Of a stretch of 64,000 nucleotides of DNA, positions 38,671-51,929 are shown in pieces. The position numbers and the translations under genes were made by a program. The DNA lies in contig OZ020250.1 of assembly GCA_963971285.1 (NCBI GenBank), positions 7,672,499-7,736,498 of the forward strand, written 5' to 3'. The notes beneath the pieces are model-generated. The model saw only the letters and a program-made list of their open reading frames with translations, was not told the DNA's origin and made no database searches. How positions within the stretch are numbered: position 1 is the stretch's first letter; each line of letters opens with the position of its first letter. The stretch comes from Astropecten irregularis (lineage: Eukaryota; Echinodermata; Asteroidea; Paxillosida; Astropectinidae).

Positions 38671-39674
38671 TGCATAATGATGTATCCTCAAAAGCACTCA
38701 GGTTCTCCAACGTCAACATAATGATGTCATCGTATGTCCAACTGAATGACAGGGGCTCTATTATAACCCTGCAACTAAAATGGGTTAAACCAATTTCTAC
38801 ATTGAGATGGTCATGTACAAATTAAAACATATCGACGCTCAATTCCCCACTCACTGTACGTACATGTATGTATTTCACTGTGTATGACATACATGTATGT
38901 GTGTATGTACATGTACATGCACATGTAATGTCCGAGTGCGTGACTCGTTTTCATGTCGCCATACAAATTTTTACGTTAGTCTTTTTCATTAAATACCAGC
39001 ACCAAATCTTAATCGAAATGCTATTGATGTAGGGTTGCTCTGAGTACGTGAAAATATTGGTCATTTAACATACGATTAAAACAACATAAATGCAAAACAA
39101 CATAAATGCAAGGCGCGCTGGGATGGTTGATATTGCCTGGATTATATATGCCGTTTTTTCATTTACTTCCATATCATAGTTAAGTTAGCAGCATAAATGC
39201 TGATTTTGACGACAATTTATACACGCGCACTAATGCATGATTCCGTGTTCGGAGCGCACGGTTTTGAATTGCGCCCTCTTTTGATTAAAACGAGATTCTG
39301 CGGTGGTGTCAGTATAATTTATGATGTTGTACACCGCCTATCATCATCTTTTATTGAAATCTGGGAAGACGGAAAGTCTTTTATATTAAATACCAGCACC
39401 ACCATCTTAATAGGAATAATATCGATGTAGGTTGCAGAGTATTGTACATCATTTTATGGGTCGTGTTAAGCTTATACATGTGCAACTTAATACTTGGTAA
39501 TAGTTATACTATTTATGGAAAAACAGCAATGATCCATAGACTTTGTCTTTTTTTCAAGTGGCAATTTGACGTTTATGAACAAATTAAAGTCACGTCCTTT
39601 CCCCTGGACTTTGAAGGCATCTAATCTTGTTCTATACGTGGCAATCATTATAAGACTGATGTTCAGTATTAACA

Positions 39675-39850
39675 AAATGATTTCAAATTCGCAAATGATT
39701 TTATATTCGCAACCGATTTTATATTTTCAAATGATATCATCTTCAATAAATCATTTGCGAAGACGATATCATTAATTTGCGAATACAGAAAATTATTTTG
39801 TATTCGCTAATGATTTTGTATTCGCAACTGGTTTAATATTCGCATCATGA
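39675..39850. repeat. 18-bp minisatellite, second patch
   Basis: Same aatgattttgtattcgca motif, more diverged, in a repeated segment that also carries the ataccagcacc block. Confidence 0.7.
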
Positions 39851-40059
39851 TATCATCGTATGTCCATTGCAATGACAATGTCTTCAATCAGGGGCTCCAT
39901 AAACCCTGCAAGTAAATGGTTAATACCTATGTTTTCTAAATTGAAACATAAATATGTCTTAATCAAACAAAATCAGCGATGTGTATTTAATTTGAGAAAT
40001 ATTTTATATCATTATGCGGAAAAGCCATGTGTTCTGTTTTCAACAGACACAACCTCTAG

Positions 40060-42358
40060 TTTTTCTTTCTTCTTCCTCTTCCTCTTCATGTCGCTTGAGT
40101 TACCATAGACTTTTTCTCGGTGGCACTTTTGTCATTTTTAAACAGCCGATTTCAACCAAACTTGGTCTGAGGAAAGTCCATATAGGGTAGTTGTCTCCCG
40201 AAACTTTTCATCATCATGACGTCATTACTTGATTTTATATGAATTTTTAAATATTTCTCACAGCCCGTTAATTTTGTACACATATTACGTGACAATAGGG
40301 TCATGTACAAAACATATGATGCTCGAATGACTCAACTCTCCCTCATACACGAACACTACACTGTACGTACGTATTTGACTGCACTGTGTGTGTATGGCAT
40401 TCACAATACAGTAATGTCCGCGGATTGCGTGACTCGATCAAAACTTCGTTTATAATCTTCCCATACACATTTTCATGTAAGACTTTTTATATATCGTTAA
40501 ATACCAGCACCAAATATCGAAATGCTATCGATGTAGGTTGCCGTATTGTACGTCATTTTATGGGTCGCGTTAATATTAGCTATACATGTACAAGTTAATA
40601 CTTGGGAAGAGTTGTATGGAAAAGTGCAATGATCCATAATTTGTTTTTTTTGTACGTGGCAATAATGATATGTTTTACACATGAACAAATCGAATTATAT
40701 CACGCCATTTCCCCTAGACTAAATTGTCATCAGAGTGATTTCATGTTCTTGATATAATTTTGTAAAAATATTTTATTCAGTAGGCCTTTTTATAGGCAAA
40801 ATACAGTCAGTGTCGGTCCCCCATCGGCCCGACCTCGGCTGGACGACAATTGTTTGTGCACGCGGTGGTATTTACACGGCCGTTTCATAGTGGCAACCAC
40901 AATGCACCGGCAGACCACGGTCGGTGGATGGGCGCCGCTGCTGAGCCGCTGGCGGCCCGATGGCGTGGCCTACGCACTGGGCCTTGGGCCGGGACGTGAT
41001 GTCCGATTGACCGTTGACTCAAAACTATATTTTTCCTCATAGACAAAGCACGTACGTCTTTTTTATATCATTTTCAAACAATTGTAATAACACATAGAAG
41101 GAACGGCCGATCGCCTCGAAAATTAGTAGGTTTGGGAAAGAGAAGTTGGCGATTAATAAAGAAGTCATGACAACTTCATCACTTAATCTTTTATAAATTT
41201 TTCAATCTTACCCACGCTACCCGATTGACATGAAAATAATGATCATAGTAAAACATACGATGTGATGCTCGATTGACTCAATTTCCCAAAACATGTTTAA
41301 AACATTGTTTACAGTATGTAAAACTTACATGTTCATTGTCGAATCCATATGTCTGTTGAGTGTTGACTTTTCAGAATTATTCACAAAATGTTTGCGAGTT
41401 GACGTAATGTTTGCAAGTTGACGTAAGGTTTGCGAGTTGACGTAATGTTTGCCAGTTGACGTAATGTTTGCGAGTTAACGTAATGTTTGCCAGTTGACGT
41501 AATGTTTGCGAGTTGACGTAATGTTTGCGAGTTGACACAATGTGTGCGAGTTGATGTGTGCGAGTGTGTGCGTTCAGAATTATTCACAAAATGTTTGCGA
41601 GTTGACGTAATGTTTGCAAGTTGACGTAATGTTTGCGAGTTGACGTAATGTTTGCCAGTTGACGTAATGTTTGCGAGTTAACGTAATGCTTGCGAGTTGA
41701 CGTAATGTTTGCGAGTTGACGTAATGTTTGCGAGTTGACATAATGTGTGCGAGTTGATGCAATGTTTGCGAGTTGATGAAATGTTTGCGAGTTGACGTAA
41801 TGTTTGCGAGTTAACGCAATGTTTGCGAGTTGACGTAATGTTTGCTAGTTGACGCAATGTTTCCGAGTTGTCAACGTATTGTTTGCGAGTTGAAGCAATG
41901 TTTGCGAGTTGACGCAATGTTTGTGAGTTGACGTAATGTTTTCGAAAAAAGGTTTTTGAGAGCATGATTTATATTGCATGCAAACAATTGCAATGATCCA
42001 CAGACTTAATCGTAGATTTAAACAGCCGATTTTAACTTGGTCTGAAGTATGTCCTTTTAGGGTCATCATGACGTCATCAGGTGTCAAATTACAAGCGATT
42101 TGAATTTAATAATCAAATTCTTCAAAAATCAAACAAGGGTTTGAAATAGAAAGTTGATTCTTTCACCAAAAGTGAATATTAGGCACGGTCTTTCTTTGTG
42201 ACACATTAATTGACCTGTGTATGTGAGCTAGGATCATGATTTGTCCATATGAGGGATCCATTTCTAGTTATTTGTATAATATTTTATAATATTAATTTAT
42301 AATAATTATCGTATGCGGAAAAGCCATATGTGCTGTTTTCAACAGCCATAAACTCTAG
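40060..42358. repeat. Satellite unit 3 with 19-bp minisatellite
   Basis: CTT/CCTCTT tract and header (40070-40220), the ataccagcacc segment at about 40500, a GC-rich patch (40810-41020), a 19-bp array, then a tail with CTAG at 42355-42358. It has no clean 130-bp monomer. Confidence 0.6.
41385..41945. repeat. 19-bp minisatellite (tttgcgagttgacgtaatg)
   Basis: Close to 30 copies. A 200-bp higher-order repeat is visible: cagaattattcacaaaatg occurs at about 41372 and again at 41575, each followed by the same variant order. Each unit contains the CRE-like TGACGTAA. Confidence 0.85.
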
Positions 42359-43245
42359 TTTTTTCTTCTTCTTGTCGCCAAAAACCCATAGACAAAGCAC
42401 GGGGGTATTCTCGGAGCCACTTTTGTAATTTTTTAACAGTCGATCTTAACCAAATTTGGTCTGAAGGAAGTCCATATAGGGTAGTTGTCTCCCGAAACTT
42501 TTCATCATAATGACGTCATCAGGTGTCACGTGACAAGCGATTTGAATTTAATAATCGAAATATTCAAAAATCAACAAAAAATCAACCGTTTGAGATATTA
42601 GATTGATTCCTTCGCTAAATGTCAATGATAGGTAAGGTCTTTCTATGTGACACATTGGTTAACCTCTGTGACCTCTACTTCCGGTCAAACCGGATGTAGC
42701 TCCTCATTTAAAAGTGGTAAAAGCTAGGATCATGATTCTTTCACCAAAAGTCCATGTTAGGCAAGGTCTTTCTTTGTGACACATTACTTGACCTCGGTGA
42801 CCTTAACTTCCGGTCAAACCGGAGGTTGGTCCTCATTTTAAAGTGGTAAGAGCTACAATCATGATTCTTTCACTAAATATCAATGTTAGACAAGATCTTT
42901 CTTTGTGACACATCGTTTGACCTCTATGACCTCTACTTCCGGTCAAACCGGAAATTGCTCCTCATTTAAAAGTTTTAAGAGCTAAAATCATGAATCTTTC
43001 ACTAAATATCAATGTTAGGCAAGATCTTTCTTTGTGACACATTGCTTGACCTCTGTGACCTCTACTTCCGGTCAAACAGGATCAGAAGCTTGTCATTTAA
43101 AAGTGGTAAAAGCTACAATCATGATTCTTTCGCCAAATGTCAATGTTAGAGAAGGTCTTTCTAATGACACAATTCTGAATGACAAGCAATTTATATCACA
43201 TGCGGAAAAGCCTTATGTGCTGTTTCAAACAGCCATAAACTCTAG
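42359..43245. repeat. Satellite unit 4
   Basis: Header followed by four 130-bp monomers (ttccggtcaaa near 42680, 42807, 42937, 43066). The tail variant gctgtttcaaacagccataa ends at CTAG 43242-43245. Confidence 0.75.
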
Positions 43246-44184
43246 TTGGCTTTTTCGCGCAAGCGAAAAGCCTTTATTTCTGTTCTGTTTTTTTTTCTTT
43301 CTTCTTCCTCTTCCTCTTCATGTCGCTTGAGTTACCATAGACTTTTTCTAGGTGGCACTTTGGCTACTATTAAACTGCCGATTTTAACCAAACTTGGTCT
43401 GAAGGAAGTCCATATAGGGTAGTTGTCTCCCGAAACTTTTCGTCATTGTGACGTCATCAGGTGTCATGTGACCAGCGATTTGAATTTAATAATCAAAATC
43501 TTTAAAAATCAACCAAAAATCAACGGTTTGAGATATTAAGTTGATTCTTTCACCAAAAGTGATTGTTCGGCACGGTCTTTCTTTGTGACACATTACTTGA
43601 CCTCTGTGACCTCTACTTCCGGTCAAACAGGAAGTAGCTCCTCATTTAAAAGTGGTAAGAGCTATGATCTTGATTCTTTCACCAATAGACAATGTTAGGC
43701 AAGGTCTTTCATTTGTGACACAATGCTTGACCTCTGTGACCTCTACTTCCGGTCAAACAGGAAGTAGCTCCTCATTTAAAAGTGGTAAGAGCTAGGATCA
43801 TGATTCTTTCACCAAATATCAATGTTAGGCAAGGTCTTTCTTTGTGACACATTGCTTGACCTCTGTGACCTCTACTTCCGGTCAAACCGGAAGTAGCTCC
43901 TCATTTAAAAGTTGTAAGAGTTAGGATCATGATTCTTTCACAAAAAGTGAATGTTAGGCAAGGTCTTTCTTTGAGACACAATGCTTGACCTCTGTGACCT
44001 CTACTTCCGGTTAAACAGGAAGTAGCTCCTCATTCCAAAGTGGTAAGACCTAGGATCATGATTCTTTTTTTTTAACTTGCCCATTAAGGGATACCTTTCT
44101 TTGTATAACAGTTTTGTAATTCAATTTATAATATCATATGCGGAAAAGCCCTATGTGCTGTTTGCTACAGCCATAGATGTCTAG
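43246..44184. repeat. Satellite unit 5
   Basis: Starts with one hairpin of the ttcgcgcaagcgaa type, then header, four monomers and a tail ending at 44184. Confidence 0.75.
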
Positions 44185-45294
44185 TTTCTTCTTCTTCTTC
44201 TTCTTGTCGTTTGAGTTACCATAGACTTTTTCTGGATGGCACTTTGGCTACTTTTAAATTGCCGATTTTAACCAAACTTGGTCTGAAGGAAGTCCATATA
44301 GGGTAGTTGTCTCCCGAAACTTTTCGTCATTGTGACGTCATCAGGTGTCATGTGACAAGCAATTCAAATTTAAAAATCAAAATCTTCAAAAATCAACAAA
44401 AAATCAACGGTTTGAGATATTAAGTTCATTCTTTCACCAATAGTGATTGTTAGGCAGGGTCTTTCTTTGTGACACATTGCTTAACCTCTGTGACCTCTAC
44501 TTCCGGTCAAACAGGAAGTAGCTCCTCATTTAAAAGTGGTAAGAGCTATGATCATGATTCTTTCACCAATAGACAATGTTAGACAAGGTCTTTCAAATGT
44601 GACATATTGTTTGACCTCTGTGACCTCTACTTCCGGTCAAACAGGAAGTAGCTCCTCATTTAAAAGTGGTAAGAGCTATGATCTTGATTCTTTCACCAAT
44701 AGACAATGTTAGGCAAGGTCTTTCATTTGTGATACAATGCTTGACCTCTGTGACCTCTACTTCCGGTCAAACAGGAAGTAGCTCCTCATTTAAAAGTGGT
44801 AAGAGCTGTGATCTTGATTGTTTCACCAATAGACAATGTTAGGCAAGGTCTTTCATTTGTGACACATTGCTTGACCTCTGTGACCTCTACCTTCGGTCAA
44901 ATAGGAAGTAGCTCCTCATTTAAAAGTGGTAAGAGCTAGGATCATGATTCTTTCACCAAATATCAATGTTAGGCAAGCTCTTTCTTTGTGACACATTGTT
45001 TGACCTCTGTGACCTCTACTTCCGGTCAAACAGGAAGTAGCTCCTAATTTAAAAGTGGTAAGGGCTAGGATCATGATTCTTTTGTCGAAAGTCGATGTTA
45101 GGCAAGGTCTTTCTTTGTGACACAAATACGACCAATTCATGTGAGTTGATGATTAAAGGTGCACATTTCAAATGTATAAAACATAAGATCATAATCAACT
45201 GTCTTTTTGTGTGTGTAAGGTTATGACATTTTTTTTCAATAAAAACGGAAACGGAAAAGCCTTGTGTTCTGTTTTCAACAGACACAATCTCTAG
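44185..45294. repeat. Satellite unit 6
   Basis: Header and five monomers spaced 130 bp (near 44499, 44629, 44759, 44889, 45017), then the long tail with ggtgcacatttcaaatgta and CTAG at 45291-45294. Confidence 0.78.
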
Positions 45295-46307
45295 TTTATT
45301 CTTCTTCTTCTTGTCGTTTGAGTTACCATAGACTTTTTCTGGATGGCACTTTGGCTACTTTTAAATTGCCGATTTTAACCAAACTTGGTCTGAAGGAAGT
45401 CCATATAGGGTAGTTGTCTCCCGAAACTTTTCGTCATTGTGACGGCAGCGGGTGTCATGTGACAAGCAATTCAAATTTAATATTCAAAATCTTCAAAAAT
45501 CAACAAAAAATCAACGGTTTGAGATATTAAGTTCATTCTTTCACCAATAGTGATTGTTAGGCAGGGTCTTTCTTTGTGACAAATTGCTTGACCTCTGTGA
45601 CCTCTACTTCCGGTCAAACAGGAAGTAGCTCCTCATTTAAAAGTGGTAAGAGCTACAATCATGATTCTTTCACTAAATATCAATGTTAGGCAAGATCTTT
45701 CTTTGTGACACATCGCTTGACCTCTGTGACCTCTACTTCCGGTCAAACCGGAAGTAGCTCCTCATTTAAAAGTGGTAAGAGCTAGGATCATGATTCTTTC
45801 ACCAAAAGTGAATGTTAGGCAAGGTCTTTCTTTGTGACACATAACTTGACCTCGGTGACCTTAACTTCCGGTCAAACCGGATGTTGCTCCTCATTTAAAA
45901 GTGGTAAGAGCTATACAATCATGATTCTTTCACTAAATATCAATGTTAGGCAAGATCTTTCTTTGTGACACATCGCTTGACCTCTGTGACCTCTACTTCC
46001 GGTCAAACCGGAAGTTGCTCCTCATTTAAAAGTTTTTAGAGCTACAATCATGAATCTTTCACTAAATATCAATGTTAGGCAAGATCTTTCTTTGTGACAC
46101 ATTGCTTGACCTCTGTTACCTCTACTTTCGGTCAAACAGGAAGTAGCTTGTCATTTAAAAGTGGTAAAAGCTACAATCATGAATCTTTCGCCAATTAAAT
46201 GTCAATGTTGGGGAAGGTCTTTCTAATGACACAATTCTGATTGACAAGCAATTTATATCATATGCGGAAAAGCCTTATGTGCTGTTTCAAACAGCCATAA
46301 ACTCTAG
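45295..46307. repeat. Satellite unit 7
   Basis: Header with the CRE mutated (gtgacggcagcgggtgtc), five monomers, tail of the tttcaaacagcc type. Confidence 0.75.
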
Positions 46308-47070
46308 TTTCTTCTTCTTGTCGTTTGAGTTACCATAGACTTTTTCTAGGTGGCACTCTGGCTACTTTTAAATTGCCGGTTTTCATCAAACTTGGTCTGA
46401 AGGAAGTCCATATAGGGTAGTTGTCTCCCGAAACTTTTCGCTATCATGACGTCATCAGGTGTCACGTGACAAGCAATTTGAATTTAAAAATCAAAATCTT
46501 TAAAAATCAACAAAAAATCAACGGTTTGAGATATTAAGTTGATTCTTTCACCGAAAGTGATTGTTAGGCAGGGTCTTCCTTTGTGACACATTACTTGACC
46601 TATGTGACCTCTACTTCCGGTCAAACAGGAAGTAGCTCCTAATTTAAAAGTGGTAAGAGCTATGATCATGATTCTTTCACCAATAGACAATGTTAGGCAA
46701 GGTCTTTCAATTGTGACACATTGCTTGACCTCTGTGACCTCTACTTCCGGTCAAACAGGAAGTAGCTTCTCATTTAAAAGTGGTAAGAGCTATGATCATG
46801 ATTCTTTCACCAATAGACAATGTTAGGCAAGGTCTTTCATTTGTGTTACATTGCTTGACCTCTGTGACCTCTACTTCCGGTCAATCAGAAAGCAGCTCCT
46901 CATTTAAAATTGTTAAAAGCTATGATCATGAATCTTTCACCAAGTACACAATGTTAGGCGAGGTCTTTGATTTGTGACACATTACTTGACCTCTGCGACC
47001 TCTACTTCCGGTCAAACAAGTCATTGGCGAAAAAGTCATTTGCTCTGTCAGTTGACAGACAAACCTCTAG
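46308..47070. repeat. Satellite unit 8
   Basis: Header and four monomers; the tail is short, ending acctctag at 47070. Confidence 0.75.
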
Positions 47071-49570
47071 TTTCTTCTTCTTCTTGTCGTTGGAATTCCC
47101 TCAGACAAAGCACAGGGGCATTCTCGACCCCACTTTGGCCATTTTTAAACAGCCGATCTTAACCAAACTTGGTCAAAACAAAGTCCCAATAGCGTCAATG
47201 TGCGCCGAAACTTTTCGTCATCATGACGTCATCAGGTGTCACGTGACAGTGTCTTAAAGGGGCAAACTTCAGACATCAATTATGAACGAACCCTAAGTCC
47301 GATTGAGTTGAAACTTGGTATGCATCTAAGTCGGGAAGTGTTATATCGAAAAATTGCAATGACGTCATCATGACGTCACTCCTTGATTTTTTATGATTTA
47401 TTGAAATTTTGGGTCATTAAAGTTCTTTTAACGATATCTAGTAAACGAAACAAGATTTTTTTGAATTTTTTTTGATAATTCTTCAGCATACACCATAGAT
47501 GAACACTGCATAGATAAAAAATCGGTGACGTCATCATGACGTCATAAAAAATGCGATTTTTATAACACATAGTAGGAACTGCCGATCGCCTTGAAAATTG
47601 GTACATTGGTGAATTGGAGGTTCGGGATTGTAATTATGAAGTTACGTCAAGACAGAGTCATTTTTTTTTTTATGATTTTTAAAAATATTTTTCACGCTAT
47701 AGCCCATTGACTTGTACAGGGCAAACAGGAAGTATTTCTTCATTTAAAAGTGGTAAGAGCTTTGATCATGATTCTTTCACCAAAAGTCAATGTTAGGCAA
47801 GGTCTTTCATTGTGACACATTGCTTGACCTCTGTGACCTCTACTTCCGGTCAAACAGGAAGTAGCTCCTCATTTAAAAGTGGTAAGAGGTGTCACAAAGT
47901 GAATTTAACTTCTATTGTTTTACTGCTTATTTTCCTTTATTGATGTATTATTGTAAGTTACTATTGTAAACATGTATGCTAATTTGTTCCTCCCAGTAGC
48001 AGTGCAAGGAAGGGTTTCTTTTCATAGGGAAATAAGAAGTACCAGTATGCTAATTGAGTTTTGGTTCAGTGATTTTGTTCCATTGCCATAGGGGCTGTGT
48101 ACAGTCAATAGGCACTGCTGTACTATAAGCCAGAGGAGCAAGCAGCCACTCCTTATGTGTGGGCATTCCTGTGTGGAAACTGTATGGTACTGTGTGTACC
48201 TGTACTGTCCAGGGCGTGGCCCAAGATACAGTATATGTAAAAGCCAGTGCATGAAACTGTAAGTTTTTCCTTTCTTTATCTATCAACTTATTTGACAGTA
48301 ACAGAATTACATTGGACCTAGAATGTGTTCAGTATTTAAAGGATTTTCAGGAGAAAAATCACCCACTTAGAACTAAGAATGGAAAATAATTGTTTTTGTG
48401 CAGTAAAATGTATCTTTATCCAGCCTTATTCCTAGTGATAGTGTCTGTAAGGATTGGAGTAGTGTAGTGTGGAAAGGAGAAATATTGGTGGTTATTTTAT
48501 GGTGAGATTATGCTTTTTGTTAAAGGGCTTTTCCCCCCACCGAGAAGCTATCCAAAGTCCAGGACCGAGGTCCTTTTGGGAAGCCGAGGTGTATCCTGTG
48601 TGGAGAGGGGACAACGGAGAGAGTGGCAGAGAAACCGGTAGGCAGGCATCTAGTGAAGTGCCGACACCAACCCACTACCCGACTGTGTGGCCATCTTTAT
48701 CGCTGAGTGCGAACTCTCCATCACTCAGGGCAAGTCCAGACGACTGGCTGTCGCACCCATTATTGGGGTGCACGACTCCTGTGTGCGAAGGAATTTCACC
48801 AAAAACTGCAGCTAAGGACGCTGTAGGATCAGCACCCTATCCATCCCGGCCCAGGGGAATCTCCAGAGAACGTAAGAACAGTACCGCGAGATACCGCGAT
48901 CTGAAGAGGCTACCGCGAGAGCCTACAGTTGAGAACGGTGGTTAATTTAGCCTATATAGTGAAAGAATACCAGTACATGTGGCGCCGTGCGGGTGTCAGA
49001 GTTAGTTGATTTCCGTGTATTAATGTGATTGTAATTTTGGTTTTGAGCTGGAATGGAGTAGAGAGGGTTTTTTTTTGGTATTTTCTTTGCATAATTAAAT
49101 AGAAGCAATTACGATTCAGAGTATAATTGGTTAGTCCTTGGTTTTATTCATCTGTCTGTGTGTCTCAAACATCTTTACTGATGTCCCCCATGGGAAAGAC
49201 GGACCCATGGTGTGACAAGAGGTATGATCATGATTCTTTCACCAATAGACAATGTTAGGCAAGGTCTTTCATTTTTGATACATTGCTTGACCTCTACGAC
49301 CTCTACTTCCGGTCAAACAGGAAGTAGCATCTGATTTAAAAGTTGTAAGGGCTATGATCATGATTCTTTCGCCAAAAGTCAATGTTAGGCAAGGTCTTTC
49401 TTTGTGACAGAAATATGAATAAGTCACGTGAGTGTATGATTAAAGGTGCATACTTCAAAAGTATAAAACATAAGATCTTAATCAAATGTCTTTGTGTGTA
49501 TAAGGTTATGTTGATTTTTCTAAAAAACGGAAAAGCCTTGTGTTCTGTTTTCAACAGACACAATTTCTAG
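47071..49570. repeat. Satellite unit 9, split by a solo LTR
   Basis: Header plus the CRE block (47330-47700), two to three monomers, interrupted at 47890-49217, tail CTAG at 49567-49570. Confidence 0.75.
47890..49217. mobile_element. Solo LTR, 1328 bp, with 5-bp target duplication
   Basis: Begins TGTCACAAAG and ends GGTGTGACA, the TG...CA form of an LTR. AGAGG flanks it on both sides (47885-47889, 49218-49222). Removing it restores an uninterrupted 130-bp monomer. There is no second LTR or internal region, so it is a solo LTR left by recombination. A Ty3/Gypsy-like origin is plausible from ends and duplication size but not established. Confidence 0.8.
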
Positions 49571-50680
49571 TTTTTTCTTCTTCTTCTTTTTCTTGTCGTT
49601 GAGTTACCATAGGTTTTTGTCCGCGGCACTTTGGTCATTTTTAAACAGCCGATTTTGACCAAACTTGGTTTGAAGGAAGTCCATATAGGGTAGTTGTGCC
49701 CCGAAACTTTTCATCATTATGACGTCATCAGGTGTCATGTGACAAGGGATTTGAATTTAATGATCAAAATCTTTAAAAATCAACAGAAAATCAACGATTT
49801 GAGATATTAAGTTGATTCTTTCACCAACAGTGATTGTTAGGCAGGGTCTTTCTTTGTGACACATTACTTGACCTCTGAGACCTCTACTTCCGGTCAAACA
49901 GGAAGTAGCTCCTCATTTCAAAGTGGTAAGAGCTAGGATCATGATTCTTTCACCAAAAGGGAATGTTAGGCAAGGTCTTTCATTGTGACACATTACTTGA
50001 CCTCTGTGACCTCTACTTCCGGTCAAACAGGAAGTAGCTCCTCATTTAAAAGTGGTAAGAGCTATGATCATGATTCTTTCACCAAAGGTCAATGTTAGGC
50101 AAGGTCTTTCATATGTTTTACATTGCTTGACACATGTGACCTCTACTTCCGGTCAAACAGGAAGTAGGTCCTCATTTAAAAGTGGTAAGAGCTATGATCA
50201 TGATTCTTTCATCAAATGTAAATGTTAGGCAAGGTCTTTCATTTGTATTATATTGCTTGACCTCTGTGACCTCTACTTCCGGTCAAACAGGAAGTGGCTC
50301 CTCATTTAAAAGGAATAAGAGCTAGGATTATGATTCTTTCACCTAAAGTCAATGTAGGACAAGGTCTTTCATTGTGACGCATTATTTGACCTCTGCGACA
50401 TCTACTTCCGGTCAAACTGGAAGTAGCTTCTGATTTAAAAGTGGTCAGAGCTTGGATTATGATTCTTTTGGTAAAAGTCAATATGTTAGCCAAGGTCTTT
50501 CTTTGTGACACAAATGTGACCAATTCACGTGAGTTTAAGATTAAAGGTGCACACTTCAAAGGTATAATACATTAGATCATAATCAACTGTCTTTGTGTGT
50601 ATAAGGTTATGAATTTTTTTTTCAATAAAAGCAGAAACGGAAAAGTCTTGTGTTCTGTTTTCAACAGACACAATCTCTAG
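49571..50680. repeat. Satellite unit 10
   Basis: Header, five monomers, full tail; CTAG at 50677-50680. Confidence 0.78.
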
Positions 50681-51929
50681 TTGGCTTTTCCGTGTTCAAC
50701 GGAAAAGGTATTGTTTTTGTTCTGATTTTTTATTTTTTTTGGCTTTTCCGATTTTAATCGGAAAAGGTATTGTTTTTGTTCTGATTTTTTTTCTTTTTGG
50801 CTTTTCCGTGTTCAACGGAAAAGGTATTGTTTTTGTTCTGATTTTTGGCTTTTTCGATTTCAATCGGAAAAGGTATTGTTTTTGTTCTGATTTTTTGGCT
50901 TTTTCGATTTCAATCGGAAAAGGTATTGTTTTTGTTCTGATTTTTTTTTTTCTTCTTCTTCTTCTTCTTTTTCTTGTCGTTGAGTTACCATAGACTTTTG
51001 TCGGCGGCACTTTGGTCTCTTTAAAACTTCCGATTTTTACCAAACTTGGTCAGAAGGAAGTCCCTATAGGGTAGTTGTTTGCCGAAACTTTTCGTGATTG
51101 TGACGTCATCAGGTGTCACGTGACAAGCAATTTGAATTTAAAAATCAAAATCTTTAAAAATCAACAAAAAATCAACGGTTCGAAATATTAAGTTGATTCT
51201 TTCACCAAAAGTGATTGTTAGGCAGGGTCTTTCTTTGTGAAACATTACTTGACCTCTGTGACCTCTACTTCCGGTCAAACAGGAAGTAGCTCCTCATTTA
51301 AAAGTGGTAAGAGCTAGGATCATGATTTTTTCACCAAAAGTGAATGTTAGGCAAGGTCTTTCATCGTGACACATTACTTGACCTCTGTGACCTCTACTTC
51401 CGGTCAAACAGGAAGTAGCTCCTCATTTAAAAGTGGTAAGAGCTATAATCATGATTCTTTCACCAAAAGTGAATGTTAGGTAAGGTCTTTCATTGTGACA
51501 CATTACTTGACCTCTGTGACCTCTACTTCCGGTCAAACAGGAAGTAGCTCCTCATTTAAAAGTGGTCAGAGCTATGATCATGATTCTTTCACCAATAGAC
51601 AATGTTAATCAAGGTCTTTCATTTGTGACACATTGCTTGACCTCTGTGACCTCTACTTCCGGTCAAACAGGAAGAAGTTTCTGATTTAAAAGTGGTCAGA
51701 GCTAGGATCAGGATTCTTTCGTCAAAAGTCAATGTTAGTCAAGGTCTTTCTTTGTGACACAAATATGACCAATTTACGTGAGTTTATGATTAAAGGTGCA
51801 CACTTCAAAGGTATAAAACATAAGACCATAATCAACTGTCTTTGGGTGTATGTGGTTATGACAATTTTTTTCAATAAAAGTGGAAACGGAAAAGCCATGT
51901 GTTCTGTTTTCAACAGACACAACCTCTAG
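50681..51929. repeat. Satellite unit 11 with five-unit hairpin array
   Basis: Hairpin units at about 50683, 50740, 50798, 50848 and 50898 show three stem types. Then (CTT)n, header, four monomers and full tail. Confidence 0.8.

Larger units (their letters stand above)
36541..40059. repeat. Satellite unit 2, long and divergent
   Basis: Begins with six to seven 48-bp hairpins (36547-36870) of several stem types, then header and CRE block (37130-37500). From 37500 it holds degenerate segments around ataccagcaccaaatctt (near 37910, 38990, 39390) and the 18-bp minisatellites. Tail CTAG at 40056-40059. Confidence 0.6.

Noticed and set aside
38444..38677. NDFVFA-repeat protein
   Set aside because: A product of the 18-bp minisatellite, open on both strands.
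40854..41042. 62-residue frame in the GC-rich patch
   Set aside because: Short, no domain recognised, and stop codons are simply rare in GC-rich DNA.
48469..48945. 158-residue plus-strand open frame
   Set aside because: It lies wholly inside the solo LTR, has no recognisable domain and reads as Pro/Ser/Arg-rich chance sequence.
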